Positions 27,585 through 41,123 are shown, counted from the stretch's first letter. The stretch is 59,665 nt of DNA from Chersky-299 sp963749535 (GCA_963749535.1 CAVVNF010000005.1:1-59665); one strand, 5' to 3'. Numbers and translations are program-made. Notes: generated by a model from the letters alone, not told the origin.

Positions 27585-29968
27585 CTAGAACAGACTTCGC
27601 CCAGCCGTTCCGCCCCGCTTGACCGGTAGGGTGCCACCTTGGCCCAGCAAGCCCAAGCCCGATAATCCATGGCGCGGCCGAGCAGACGCTGGGTCATCGG
27701 CAGAGGCGCTCCGGCCGACCGGCAAACCGTACCACGCGAGCGGTGTCCTCAGCCATCCCCGGCGGCGCCGGAGGCGCTTCACCACTTGGTGCCTGAGATG
27801 CTCCGCGCTTTCGAGGTCGCCCTCTGTGGCGTTCCGCGCTCCGAAGACTACCGCTTCCGTGCGGTCCGCGAGAGAGCCTGCGTCGACACCGAGATAGAGG
27901 TTCAAGAACGCGCACGTCTCCCCCAGCGTGTACGAACGAGGCACAGCCACTCCGTAGTCTCTCAATTGAGTCCGCATCAGAGCGAGAGACGCGTTGAGCC
28001 GCTGCTCGCGGGTACCTCTACGAAGGTCACGAGTGCGGAGGAAGTTGCGGCCGAGTGGCCACCCAGCGAGCAGGACGAGAAGACCAACCACCCACGGAAG
28101 CCAGGAGCGTTTGACAGGAACCCGCCGCCGGTGTCCGCCTGCGACGAGGTCGGGGACGTCTCCGGGATGCGGCTGCTCGCGGCGGCGGCTGAACCTCGCT
28201 CGAGGCGGTGCCGTTTTGTTGTGCGAAGGGGTTCGCGAAGCCAGGCGACGTGGAAGAGGCCCCGGCGGTGGGGATGCTCCGGCCCGGAGTGGGATCGAAC
28301 GGCAGCCAGCCGACCCTAGGGAAGTAAGCCTCCACCCAGGCGTGCGCATTGTTCGTGCTGACAGTGTAGGTGGAGCCCGGTTCCCGAGCTGACGATCTGG
28401 GCTCGCCGGTCGCGAAACCAACGGCCACTCGAGCGGGGATCCCGTTGAAGCGCAGGAGCAGAGCCATGGCCCCGGCGAAGTGCTGGCAGTAGCCGGTGTG
28501 GGTGTCGAACAGGAACGCCGCATAAGGCGAAGGGTACGCGCTGGAGGGCGGAGTGAGGCTGTACGTGTAGAACTTGCGCAGGTACTCTTCGATGCGGAGG
28601 GTGATGTCGTACGGATCGGTGGCCGTGCCGATGATGTTCTTGTTCAACGCGTACAGGCCGAGCCACTCCTTCTTGTCCAGGCTGGCCCCGGCCGCGTCCG
28701 TAGGTGGCCTGCCACTCGGCCGCGGGGTTTGCGGACCTCAGGTCGCCGAGATGCTGGAAAGGTAATTGGAGGTAGCGCTGGACTGAGGCAGGGTAGTTGC
28801 GCCCGAGTCCTACGAGCGATTTCGGCGTCACCAGCGGGACAAAGGCTGAAAGCGTGTAGTCGAACTCCGGGCCAAGGGCCGCGCTCGCGTGCAGCGCCCC
28901 CACGTCGTTCGTGCGGACATTCGACTCGTTGCCGAGAGTGAGGACGCGGGCGTTCCCGCCCGTGAAGAAGTAGTTCGTGAACACCGATGTGATATGGAAC
29001 GTCTCGGTGATGGTCTGACCGGTGGTTCGCGGCTGGCGGCCTGGCATCGTGTACGTGTACGATCCGTTGGAGCCTTCGGCATCCAGCTCATTGACGAAAG
29101 GCTGGGTAGCCAACCAAGCGCTTCCCGTGAAGGTATCAAGGGCGTTCGCCCGCCAGTAAGTGGGGATGGGTGACTTGACCCGCATAACGACCACGTTGTT
29201 CGCCGGGTCCAGCAGGCGGGGGTAATTCTGTAGCCAGTTGAAGACGTAGACGGAACTCGATTCCGGGAGTCCCCAGGTTCGCCAGTCTTGCCAAGGTTTG
29301 GAGGCAGCCACCGACGTTGCCGAGAGTAAGGTGAAAGCTAGGACGGTCGCAAGCAGGCCGACTGCCCCGCCTATGAGAATGTCCGTGATCCTTCCGCCAG
29401 TCCGCTTGAGGGCCCTCGACGTGACGAGGACACACGCTGAAAGGACGACGAACAGGACAGGCACCCAGATCACCCGGGTGACGTCGTCGACCGTAAGGGA
29501 GAAGCCGACCACCACCAGGAGGACGACCACGGCCGGAAGCGCCTTGCGGAGGCCGAGGGCAAAGAACGCGGCGATCCCCGCCATCGAATACGCCGCCAGA
29601 GCCAGGACGAGTTTGAGCTCAGGCGCGCCTTCTACGGACAGCGGGAAGACCTGGGACGTATACGTCCCGGCGCCGCGCCAGAGCGTCTGGACGTAGAAAT
29701 GGTATTGGCCTGCCCAGCCGTGGACATCCACCGGTACCGGCACGATCGTCCGGAGTAGCAGGTACGCGCCGAGGGGGAGGAGGACGAGTGTGGCCGGCCA
29801 TGCTTTTCGGTGCAGCAAGCCGGGCAGCCCGGCGAGGGAAGCGGCCACGACCGCTCGGAGCAGCAGTGGAGCGATTGAAGGTGTCGCGATTCTACTGAGC
29901 GCCAGCGCAGAAGCAGCGGCGAGCCCAACAAAGCACAAGAAATAGAGAAGCCTGTGGGCTACCTTCAT
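27585..29968 (-). CDS. Transglutaminase-like membrane protein (DUF3488/DUF4129 type), two frameshifts
   Basis: A ~795-residue protein in three frames: 29968 to about 28697, then to about 28180, then to 27585. The N-terminal half has five to six membrane helices (DUF3488-like), then an extracellular transglutaminase core with Cys in GYCQHFAG, His in NNAHAWVEAY and Asp in PFDPTPG, then a last membrane helix (LPWVVGLLVLLAGWPLG) and a DUF4129-like tail. Dropping G 28696 (a C on the minus strand) and G 28179 (also a C) joins the parts without loss. With the DUF58 and MoxR genes upstream it forms the well-known MoxR-DUF58-transglutaminase cluster, of uncertain physiological role, perhaps in envelope protein processing. 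Confidence 0.85.
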
Positions 29969-30044
29969 CGAACCTCACCAAGGACACGATCGTTCGGGGA
30001 GACTGTGGACGAAAACACGCGTGGCACGTCAATGATCCGTTTCA

Positions 30045-31379
30045 CTACGCACGCGCCTTCTGCCCGTCGCCTTGCCACAGAGAAAGTGCGCTGAGGAGGT
30101 CATCTCCACGAGCCAGGGTGAGACATGGCACTCCCGCCATGCTCAAAGTCAGAAGATGCCCCCGCACTTCGTTGGAAAGCCCCGCTGTTGCCGAGGCGGC
30201 CTCCAGTCCATAGTCCCGCCGATCGTGAGGGGGCAGGAATGGTAATAGTGGAGCGCCACCGCGGGAGCCGGCAAATGTGGCCCCAGCAACATGGACCAGG
30301 GACACGCGCACCCCGTCCTCACGAAGGCCGATCAAGGCGCGAACGAGCTGATGGTCGAGGGATAGCGACACGAGTGTGACGCGGTGCGTGTGCAATAGCC
30401 GGGACCCGTCCATGCGGAGATGGCGCAGCGATGAGGCTACAGGCACGATCGCGTTCGGGGAGGCCCCGGCGAGGGCCTCCAGCAGTTGCCGCCTGCCGCC
30501 CCCGTCGGCGGTGAGGCGGATCTGCAGCCACTTCTTCTCGTGCCGCAGCAGGTTCACGCCCCGCCCCGTACGCAGGGCAAAGTCGGCGATGCTCCCGGTC
30601 GCTTTGAGAGCCAACTCGTAGCTCGTGTCCGGGGCTTCGCCCACCACATGAGCGGCCGTGCCGTCGAGGAGTAACGTCACGTCACTGCCGGCCGGTTCTT
30701 CCGTCTCTCTCAGCATGAGGATGCCGGTCTTGGCAGAGCTCTTCCAGTCGATGTGACTCAGCGGCTCACCCGGCTGATGCGGCCGGATGCCTCGAAACTC
30801 CGAAGCTCCGGGCACGAGCAGGCCGTAACCGCCCCAATCGCGGCGAAGACCTATGTCGGCGTAGATGGCGCAGGAGTTGAGAGCCGCGAAGCGGGGATAG
30901 ACGGTCACCGTCAGGGGATCACCGAGCTTGCGCGCGGTTCTGACGAGCCCAAGGGGATCTTCCGCGAGTATCCGGATGGCGGGCAGCACGTGCACCCCCC
31001 GTTCCGCCTTTCCAGCGGAAGCTTTGACGATCCGACTCGCGCGCGGACCAAGGCTCTCCACTTCGAGGTCGAGATCCTCGGCGCTGAAACCCTCCAACGA
31101 GCTACGCAGCGTCAGCTGCGGCCCGGGAAAGATGGACGCATTCTTGACCTGGAACCTGAATTCGGGTTCCTCGCCAGCCATCGGCCGCTCGGGGCTCACT
31201 GTTCGCAGAACGGACAACCGCCGTCCCGAGCCAAGTACCAGAAGCCAGGACACGACCAGCGCCGCAAGGAAAGCGAAGCACATGAGGTACAACTCCCAGG
31301 TCCCCAGGACCCTGGCAGACAGGTAGGTGCCGATGACAAGCGCCAGCACGCCGAAACCGCGGGCGGTGAGCCTGGGCAT
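30045..31379 (-). CDS. DUF58 (vWA-like) protein
   Basis: 444 residues from ATG 31379, two bases after the stop of the MoxR gene; the frame extends further up only as antisense shadow. Two N-terminal membrane helices (FGVLALVIGTYLSARVL, FLAALVVSWLLVLG), a beta domain, then the DUF58 signature EFRGIRPHQPGEPLSHIDWK and a vWA-like fold (SDVTLLLDGT). DUF58 proteins pair with MoxR ATPases and are thought to help assemble or activate protein or metal complexes at the membrane. It lies between moxR and the transglutaminase gene and is clearly one operon with them. Confidence 0.92.
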   Translation of the reverse strand: MPRLTARGFGVLALVIGTYLSARVLGTWELYLMCFAFLAALVVSWLLVLGSGRRLSVLRTVSPERPMAGEEPEFRFQVKNASIFPGPQLTLRSSLEGFSAEDLDLEVESLGPRASRIVKASAGKAERGVHVLPAIRILAEDPLGLVRTARKLGDPLTVTVYPRFAALNSCAIYADIGLRRDWGGYGLLVPGASEFRGIRPHQPGEPLSHIDWKSSAKTGILMLRETEEPAGSDVTLLLDGTAAHVVGEAPDTSYELALKATGSIADFALRTGRGVNLLRHEKKWLQIRLTADGGGRRQLLEALAGASPNAIVPVASSLRHLRMDGSRLLHTHRVTLVSLSLDHQLVRALIGLREDGVRVSLVHVAGATFAGSRGGAPLLPFLPPHDRRDYGLEAASATAGLSNEVRGHLLTLSMAGVPCLTLARGDDLLSALSLWQGDGQKARA

Positions 31380-31381
31380 GG

Positions 31382-32365
31382 TCAGCTCGCGGGGACTGGC
31401 ACCGCGTCCAGCACCTTGGCTACGACCATTTCTTGAGTCAAACCGTGCACCTTGGCGTCCGGCGACAGCATGAGCCGGTGGGCCAACACGCGCGTGGCCA
31501 GGTCTTTGATGTCCTTGGGAACGACGAAATCGCGCCCGCGCAGAAGGGCAAGAGCCTTGGCAGCGCGCAAGAGAGCGATCCCCGCGCGGGGGCTGGCGCC
31601 CAGGTAGACATCTCGCTGCTCCCGGGTAGAGGTCAGGATGGCCACCACGTAGCGCCGCAAGGCGGGGGCCACTCGCACCCGCGTCACGGCCTGGTGCATC
31701 GCTAGGACCTCGGCGGCGTCGAGGACTGGCTCCAGCTCCGACAAGGGATCGTGTGAGGTCTGCTCGTGGAGGATGGCCTCCTCCGCCTCCGCCGACGGGT
31801 AGCCGAGGCTCAGGCGCATCATGAAACGGTCGAGCTGCGCCTCTGGGAGCGGGTAGGTGCCCTCGTACTCGATGGGGTTTTGCGTGGCAATGACCATGAA
31901 CGGGGGGTTGATCACGTGGGTGCAATTGTCGATGGTCGCTTGGCGCTCTTCCATGGCTTCGAGCAGGCTCGACTGGGTCTTAGGCGAGGCTCGGTTGATT
32001 TCGTCCGCCAGCACGATGTTGGCGAAGATCGGGCCGGGCCGGAATTCGAACTCGCCGGTCTTCTGGTTGAATACGCTCACTCCAGTGACATCGCTCGGAA
32101 GTAGATCCGGCGTGAACTGGACGCGCGCGAAGCGGCAGTTGACCGAGCGGGCCAGTGACTTGGCCAGAAGGGTCTTGCCCACACCGGGAAAGTCTTCCAC
32201 GATGATGTGGCCTCCGGCCAGAAGGGCGACGACACAAGCGCGGATTATCTCCTCCTTGCCCAGGATGACCGAGGAGATATTGGCGGCTATGTGCCCTGCG
32301 CGCCGGGCGACTCTCTGCATTTCCTCGTCTTGCAGCGCAGACGCAGTCATAGTGCTATCGAACAT
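31382..32365 (-). CDS. MoxR-family AAA+ ATPase
   Basis: 327 residues. Walker A EDFPGVGKTLLAKSLA, Walker B VLADEINRASPKTQSSLLEAM, sensor-1 VIATQNPIEYEGTYPLPEAQ and a C-terminal lid (RAAKALALLRGRDFVVPKD) define MoxR, a chaperone-like ATPase acting with vWA-domain partners, here the DUF58 protein. Its start overlaps the end of the upstream cysteine desulfurase-like gene by 11 bp, so the operon extends upstream. Confidence 0.95.
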   Translation of the reverse strand: MFDSTMTASALQDEEMQRVARRAGHIAANISSVILGKEEIIRACVVALLAGGHIIVEDFPGVGKTLLAKSLARSVNCRFARVQFTPDLLPSDVTGVSVFNQKTGEFEFRPGPIFANIVLADEINRASPKTQSSLLEAMEERQATIDNCTHVINPPFMVIATQNPIEYEGTYPLPEAQLDRFMMRLSLGYPSAEAEEAILHEQTSHDPLSELEPVLDAAEVLAMHQAVTRVRVAPALRRYVVAILTSTREQRDVYLGASPRAGIALLRAAKALALLRGRDFVVPKDIKDLATRVLAHRLMLSPDAKVHGLTQEMVVAKVLDAVPVPAS

Positions 32366-33621
32366 TCATCTTCTCCCAGACTCTGAGCCAATACTCAGAA
32401 GGTTTGCCGGTGATGTCAGTTAGAGCTTCGATCGCCGAGTCGATCTCCGCCCAGGTGGTCGCGTGGCCGACGCTAAGACGTACGAGCCCGGTCTCCAGGG
32501 TCCCGGCCACTCGGTGCGCTTCGGGAGCGCAGTGCAGGCCCGCCCTCACCGCGATATGGAACTCGCGGTCGAGGATGTGGGCCACGTCGGCTGAGGCCAT
32601 CCCGTCCACAGCGAGCGACACGATAGGGGCCGACGCTACATCGACCCCGGGTCCGTACAGTCTGATGCCCTCGACCTCCGCCAATCGCTCCCGGAGGCGA
32701 CGCGCCATGGCCAGCTGCCGCGCTCCATGGGCGACCACCCCTTCGCGCACCAGGATCTCGATGCCCGCTGCCAGGCCGGCGATACCGGGTGTGTTGCGCG
32801 TGCCGGCTTCATAGCGGTCGGGGCATTCCACAGGCTGTTCGAGCGATTCGGAGCGGCTGCCTGTGCCTCCTTCGACCAGGGTATCCAGTCGAGACCCCCG
32901 GCGCGATGTATAGAGCTCCGACTCCTTGTGGACCGAGTAAGCCCTTGTGGCCGGAGATGGCAAGCAAGCTGATACCCATGGCTTCCACGTCGATAGGAAA
33001 GCAGCCTGCCGTTTGGGCGGAGTCGACCAGAAGCGGGACTCCCCACTCTTTGAGTGCAGGCCCCACTTCTGCGATGGGAAGCAATGTGCCGAGGACATTG
33101 GAGGCGTGTGTGAGGGCGACCAGCCTCGTATGCGGTCGCACCGCGGCAAGGATGTCGCCCGGGTCGGTCGTGCCGTCAGGGGTGCAGTGGACTCTGGTGA
33201 CCTCCACTCCGCGACTCTCCAGCGCCGCCAGCGGCCGGGCGACGGCGTTATGCTCCACCGAGGAGGTGACGACGTGGGGGCGGTGGTTGGCAGAGGTGGT
33301 TCGCCCGGGATGGCCGTCTTCCGCGCCATGGCCCGTGCCGAATACCTCGCTCGATCCCAGGATGCCTTTGAGCGCCAGGTTGAGGGCGTAAGTGGCGTTC
33401 AGAGTGAAGACGACGCGTGACTCATCGGCGATGCCGAAGAGGCCCGCGACCGCCCGCCGCGAGTGGAGCAGGGTACGCGACGCCTGCAGCGACAATTCGT
33501 ATGCTCCGCGACTGGGGTTGGCGCATACATCGCTGAGGGCCTGTTCCACCGCTCGGACTACTTCTCGAGGCTTGGGGCAGGAAGTGGCCGCGTTATCCAA
33601 GTAGATCATGGGCTGCTCCAC
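32355..33621 (-). CDS. Class V aminotransferase/cysteine desulfurase family protein (frameshifted)
   Basis: About 420 residues. It resembles the TIGR01977 cysteine-desulfurase subfamily rather than IscS: start MIYLDNAATSCPKP, SVEHNAVARPL, LVDSAQTAGCFPID, PLP Lys in ISGHKGLLGPQG, EGGTGSRSESLEQP and the catalytic-loop Cys in RAGLHCAPEAHR. The first frame (33621 to about 32893) and second frame (to 32355) are joined by one extra base at 32889-32893. The substrate (cysteine or selenocysteine) cannot be told. It overlaps moxR by 11 bp. Confidence 0.85.
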
Positions 33622-33750
33622 GCAAACCGCTCCGTGTACAGCACTGTCCGGGGCATTGTACCCTCCCTGGGCGCCAGCGACATCCCAAAGGCCGCTCGAG
33701 CCTCATTTGTCTGCGGTCGCAGGTGCAGGGGGCGCCGGGGTGACGGCGAG

Positions 33751-34552
33751 CTACGCGCTCGAGGTGGTCGCGCTGGTCACCAGGGCTTTCAAGTCGCCCT
33801 GCGGCCGCCAGGTCTTTCCTCCGCGGCTCACCAGGCCCCGGTCGATGTCCAGGTCGAACGTGACTGTCCGGCGGTCCGAAAAGACAAACGTCATCGTGCT
33901 GCCGCCGGTGGCCACAGTCGCGTCGACCTCGTGTCGCGTTCATGACCGCCGTCTCGAGGGCCCTCACGCTCGGCAGGCTCGAGTCGAGCCCGTAGCTCGT
34001 GAGCTTGCCGGACGCGTCCTTGATGGCCAGGCTGACGAACTTGGAGTCCTTGATTATCTTGAGGTCGGCTGTGGCCGGAACTTCCGTCATGTCGTAGGGG
34101 GAGGAGACCGAACGCGCGCCATCCGCGGAAGTTCCCTGCGATTGCCCGCCTCCATCGCGAGTCTGCGTGACGACGATAGGGACGACCACAGCCAGCACGA
34201 CCACTAGAGCACCGGCCGCAATGAGAAGACGGCGACGGCTCGTCCACTTCGACCGGTGGTTTCCGAATCCGCCGCGTCGCGCGGCCTCTCGGCGACCCAT
34301 CCGGGTGAGCCGCTCAGCTTCCGCACGGCGCTCTGCCCCCGCCCTGCGGTCCGCCTCAGAGCGTCTGTCCGCCTCGGCGAACCGCTCGGCCGGGGTGAGG
34401 CGCTTGAGCGCGCGCCGACGCTCGGCCCCCGATCTGCGGTCTGGCTTCGCACGCCGTTCCGCGCCCGCGGGTCCGTCGGGTTCGCCCTCGTGGGCGGCCC
34501 GGCGAGGCTCGGTCCGCCCGTTCTTGTCAGGTTGCCGATCCTGATCGGACAA
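33751..34552 (-). CDS. Charged single-pass membrane protein (frameshifted)
   Basis: TTG 34552 is chosen as start because AAGGAG lies five bases upstream; the frame reaches 34603. Residues 1-110 are extremely charged with an irregular (A/D)ERR/EADRR pattern, cytoplasmic by the positive-inside rule. A membrane helix (LLIAAGALVVVLAVVVPIVV) and an outer domain of about 110 residues follow. Within the outer domain a single extra base (G 33931, i.e. C on the minus strand) breaks the frame after VMNAT; dropping it gives EVDATVATGGSTMTFVFSD to a stop at 33751 instead of a Cys/Arg-rich tail. The outer part may be a small beta domain. No family recognised. Confidence 0.6.
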
Positions 34553-34644
34553 AGTGCGCTCCTTGAAGTTTGCCCTGCATACGAATAGACTACCGCAGCG
34601 CAAAGGCGTTGACGGGAACGAGTAAGCGTTGCCCTTCCCATTCT

Positions 34645-35003
34645 AGCGAGCCGGGGACGGTGGGAGCCCGGTGGGAATCTGCGCTGAATATCCTCCCCGA
34701 GCCGCCAGCCGAACAGTCGAGCCCAGACCTGCCGAGTCGCCGCGGACCGCTAACGCTCCCAAGGTTACTCCAGCGGGCAGACGTGCACCACGCCGGGCAG
34801 GGGTTATACCAGCACCGGCGAAGCCGCCTGAGGCTCGCCCCAGTAGACCTGGCCGGGTCCTTCCCGTGACAGAAGGTGGGCGTGTCTTCCGCGTGGCCGA
34901 TCCCCGAAGGGGCGAGGTCGGCGGTCGCGGCGCTCCGTGAGAGGGTCACGCTCCGGCGTGGCCAAGTAGGGTGGTACCGCGGGTTGCACCCCGTCCCTAC
35001 GCG
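34645..35003 (+). promoter_or_regulatory. T-box leader (Ile) of ileS
   Basis: The T-box sequence AGGGTGGTACCGCGG (34968-34982) sits in a GTAGGG/CCCTAC antiterminator helix (34966-35000). Its TGGT can pair with a tRNA 3' end carrying discriminator A. Upstream, the Stem I region (AGCGAGCCGGGGACGG ... GAATATCCTCCCCGAG, about 34653-34700) contains an ATC codon at 34690-34692 as the specifier, matching Ile. Uncharged tRNA-Ile binding would switch on the downstream ileS. Confidence 0.9.
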
Positions 35004-35123
35004 AGCCGGTCGCTCGTCGAGCACGGGCGTCCGGTGAAGCGCCACGGTCCTTGGATCGGCCGGTCTGTCGACCTTCGGCCTGAGGATCTGGATGCGCGAC
35101 GCGTGGACGGGGTTTTTGTGTTT
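34989..35123 (+). terminator. Possible long-range T-box terminator
   Basis: The 3' half of the T-box helix, CCCCGTCC...CGCG (34989-35003), is complementary to CGCG.GGACGGGG (35100-35112), directly followed by TTTTTGTGTTT (35113-35123). Forming this 12 bp helix would destroy the antiterminator. That is the logic of a transcriptional T-box, but with a 96-nt loop. Confidence 0.5.
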
Positions 35124-35167
35124 CTTGGAGAATATGAGGGGATCGAGCGGTGACTGAGGAGGAGCGC

Positions 35168-38500
<3,333 letters not shown>

Positions 38501-38509
38501 GAAGCAAAC

Positions 38510-38540
38510 GAGGCGGCAGGCGCATCGCGCCTGCCGCCTC
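38510..38540. terminator. Terminator hairpin after ileS
   Basis: A perfect 14 bp stem, GAGGCGGCAGGCGC / GCGCCTGCCGCCTC, with a three-base loop, nine bases past the ileS stop. No T-tract. It lies between convergent genes and may serve both. Confidence 0.75.
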
Positions 38541-38639
38541 GGCTAGTCATCCAAGTGTCGCTTCCCTCCCTCGCCCCAGTCGCCAGCGTCGGGCGGGTCG
38601 CCATTAGCGGAGAGAGGTAGCTCTCGATCCCGAAGACGA

Positions 38640-39332
38640 TCAGGTGGTCGTCGTGGCCGTGCCGTCCAGTTCTGCCTTGACGGTCTTCAGCCGGGTCTGA
38701 CTATCACCGGTGGTCGCTGCGATTCCTTGGCTGAGAACCTTGTCGGCGTCCGCCTTGTCATTCTCGTTGGTGAACACCATCGCGAGGTTGATGTAGGCGG
38801 TGACGAGCGTCGGGTCACCGGCAATAGCCTTCTGGTATTGCGCGATCGCGGAGTCCGTCTTTCCGGCGTCACGCAGCACGTTTCCGTAGTTATTGTGAGT
38901 CAGAGGGTCGTCTTTGATCGCAAGCATCTTTTCGTAGGTGGCGGCAGCGTCGTCATAGTTCTTCAGCTGGTACTGGGCGACCGCCAAAGCCTGGAGTGCG
39001 GTGAGATCGGTGGGATTGTCCTGGACGGCTTTCTCCAGCTTGGGCAGCTCGGCTTGCCATTCGGCTGCGGTCTTGCCGCCGCTGTTGACGACCGTGATGG
39101 TCGAGCCCGTGCTGGAGCCGGCATCGGTGGTGGCGGTGCCGCCAGCGGTCGTGCCGCTCGCCGACGCGGTAGTGGTACCGGTGCTTTCGACGGTGGTACC
39201 GGAGCCCGACGCAGTGGTCGTGGTGCTGCCGGTGGAGTTCGACCCGCAGGCCAAGAGCCCCAGGGATAACGCGAGCACGAGCACCAACATCAACGATGTA
39301 GGCACCGCGTTCTTCCTAAAGAAATGCCTCAT
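38640..39332 (-). CDS. TPR-repeat lipoprotein
   Basis: 230 residues. Lipoprotein signal with lipobox LGLLAC, a Ser/Thr/Gly-rich low-complexity linker (about 32-85), then at least three TPR motifs (LQALAVAQYQLKNYDDAAAT, HNNYGNVLRDAGKTDSAIAQ, AYINLAMVFTNENDKADADK). It probably acts as a protein-docking adaptor anchored on the outer face of the membrane. It lies downstream of the lipid kinase gene by 36 bp and may belong to the same transcript. Confidence 0.85.
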   Translation of the reverse strand: MRHFFRKNAVPTSLMLVLVLALSLGLLACGSNSTGSTTTTASGSGTTVESTGTTTASASGTTAGGTATTDAGSSTGSTITVVNSGGKTAAEWQAELPKLEKAVQDNPTDLTALQALAVAQYQLKNYDDAAATYEKMLAIKDDPLTHNNYGNVLRDAGKTDSAIAQYQKAIAGDPTLVTAYINLAMVFTNENDKADADKVLSQGIAATTGDSQTRLKTVKAELDGTATTTT

Positions 39333-39368
39333 GATCCTTCTCTCTTCTTCGATTTCACGCGGAACCGA

Positions 39369-40241
39369 CTACGGAACAAGCACGTTCAACGCATGCGGCT
39401 CGACTTCTACAACCAGGGGAAGTCTACCAGCCAACTCTCCATCGGTCTGGAACCAAACGACGTCGCCTTCTCGCAACGGGGTGATCTCGGCCTTCTCTAT
39501 GCGGAGATACACCGTGTTCGGATTACGCACGTGAAGGCCGCTTGGCACCCCCAGCCAGAAGGCCGCCAGGCCGGCCCGGCTCCGCCCCGTGAACATCATC
39601 AGGTCCAGCACGCCGTCGGTAGGATCGGCGCTGTTGGTAACTCCGAACCGGCCGGCGTAATAGCGGCTGTTACCCACCACTGCAAAGATGGCCGTGTGTT
39701 CCTCCCCATTTGCGCGGACCAGAAACGGGATGGGAATAGTGGTAAACCCCACGCGCAGGCCCGTAGAGAGGAACGCAAGCTCGTGGAACCTCCGCTTGGC
39801 CCGCGGATCGACGTTGCGCACCGTCAGGGCATCCACTCCCACTCCGGTCATGAGGATGAACCGACGCCCGTTGGCGCGTCCCAGGTCCATCGCCACCGTC
39901 CTTCCCTGGGCTATGACGTTGCAGGCTCGCTCGACTTGGAAGGGCAGCCCCAGTTCGAGTGCGAGCACATTGACCGTGCCGGCCGGAACGATGCCCAAAA
40001 CCGTGGAGCTGCAGGCCAAGCCGTTGGCCACTTCGTTGACGGTGCCGTCGCCACCGACCGCCACGACGATATCGGTATTGCCGGCGAACCCACACGCCAT
40101 GGTGGATGCGTCGCCTCGCTTGTCGGTAGCGTGGAGCTCGGCCTCGAGGCCGCGCCTCGCAAGACTTTGCACTACCGTGGCCGCTATGGCTGCGGCCCGG
40201 CCCCTACCTGCAGTGGGATTGAAGATGATCTGAACTCTCAT
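39369..40241 (-). CDS. Diacylglycerol/lipid kinase family protein
   Basis: 290 residues. The DAGK catalytic domain is marked by IIFNPTAGRG near the start, VAVGGDGTVNEVANGL (nucleotide-binding GGDGT) and GIVPAGTVNVLA; a C-terminal beta domain (VVWFQTDGE, as in YegS/BmrU) follows. It phosphorylates diacylglycerol or a related lipid, recycling it into phospholipid synthesis. The ATG overlaps the stop of the PHP phosphatase gene by four bases. Confidence 0.92.
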   Translation of the reverse strand: MRVQIIFNPTAGRGRAAAIAATVVQSLARRGLEAELHATDKRGDASTMACGFAGNTDIVVAVGGDGTVNEVANGLACSSTVLGIVPAGTVNVLALELGLPFQVERACNVIAQGRTVAMDLGRANGRRFILMTGVGVDALTVRNVDPRAKRRFHELAFLSTGLRVGFTTIPIPFLVRANGEEHTAIFAVVGNSRYYAGRFGVTNSADPTDGVLDLMMFTGRSRAGLAAFWLGVPSGLHVRNPNTVYLRIEKAEITPLREGDVVWFQTDGELAGRLPLVVEVEPHALNVLVP

Positions 40242-41122
40242 CGCGGCTCTTCTCCTGGGCCGGCCGGCCGGCGCCCCTCGTTCGAACCATGCGGCTCCAC
40301 GGGACAGCTAGGGCGATCCAACGGCCGGATGACCACTTCCGCTGCCTTTCCCGCCGTCTGACTGAGGGCAGCATACTGAGAATACCCGGCGGCTCGAGCA
40401 AGCGCGACCGCATGCTCGAAATCCGCCCCCACCTCCTCGGGCCTGTGTGCGTCGGAGCCGAAGGTCACAGGCACCTTGTACCCATACAGCAGGCGAAGTA
40501 GAGACGCGGACGGGTAAGCCTCCCTCGCCGGCTTTCGCAGCCCGGCGGTGTTGATCTCCACCAGCGCTCCGGCGCGGGCTATCCGGGCAGCCAACGTCTC
40601 CATCTCCACGGTGAGTGTGCGACTCGGCCGGTAGCCGAACTTCTTGGCCAGGTCGATGTGGCCCATGATGGTGAAGGCTCCCGATTCTGCCGCGTCCCCC
40701 ACCAACTCGAAATACTCGGAGTAGACGTCGTCGATGTCGCGGGCCGCGTACTCCTCGATCTGCCGCTCGTCGTCGATGCCCCAGGCGCCCACGTGGTGCA
40801 CCGAGCCGATGGCGTAGTCGAACGGGTGGGCTGCGAGTAGCTCCCGGACCTCCACGATCGTCTCCGGTCGATAGTCCGCTTCCACTCCGAGAAGCACATA
40901 TCCCGGAAATCGCGCCTTTAGCTCCTGGACCTCGGCCACGTAGTCGACCAGGTCGCACGCGCGCATCGAGATCTCCGGATCGGGCTCGGGGAGCAACGGT
41001 ATGTGGTCTGCGATGCCGATGCCCGGGAGGCCCTTCCTGAGGGCCACCTCCACATACAGGAGGGGAGCGCCGGTGGCGTGACCGCAGCGGGACGTGTGCG
41101 TGTGGTAATCGGGGTACGGCAC
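40238..41122 (-). CDS. PHP-family phosphatase, HisJ-like
   Basis: 294 residues from GTG 41122, with GAGGAG eight bases upstream, one base after the dtd stop. Metal ligands of the PHP fold: DYHTHTSRCGH at the N-terminus, LLGVEADYRPE, AIGSVHHVG, IMGHIDLAKKFG and TFGSDAHRPEEVG. This set matches histidinol-phosphatase HisJ. The other his genes are not here, so another phosphoester substrate is possible. The last ~30 residues are Pro/Arg-rich. It is in an operon with dtd (upstream) and the lipid kinase (downstream). Confidence 0.85.
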   Translation of the reverse strand: MPYPDYHTHTSRCGHATGAPLLYVEVALRKGLPGIGIADHIPLLPEPDPEISMRACDLVDYVAEVQELKARFPGYVLLGVEADYRPETIVEVRELLAAHPFDYAIGSVHHVGAWGIDDERQIEEYAARDIDDVYSEYFELVGDAAESGAFTIMGHIDLAKKFGYRPSRTLTVEMETLAARIARAGALVEINTAGLRKPAREAYPSASLLRLLYGYKVPVTFGSDAHRPEEVGADFEHAVALARAAGYSQYAALSQTAGKAAEVVIRPLDRPSCPVEPHGSNEGRRPAGPGEEPR

Positions 41123-41123
41123 G

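Noticed and set aside
31380..31925. N-terminal extension of the DUF58 frame
   Set aside because: It runs antisense-like through the moxR coding region in another frame and has no protein-like pattern; ATG 31379 fits the family start.
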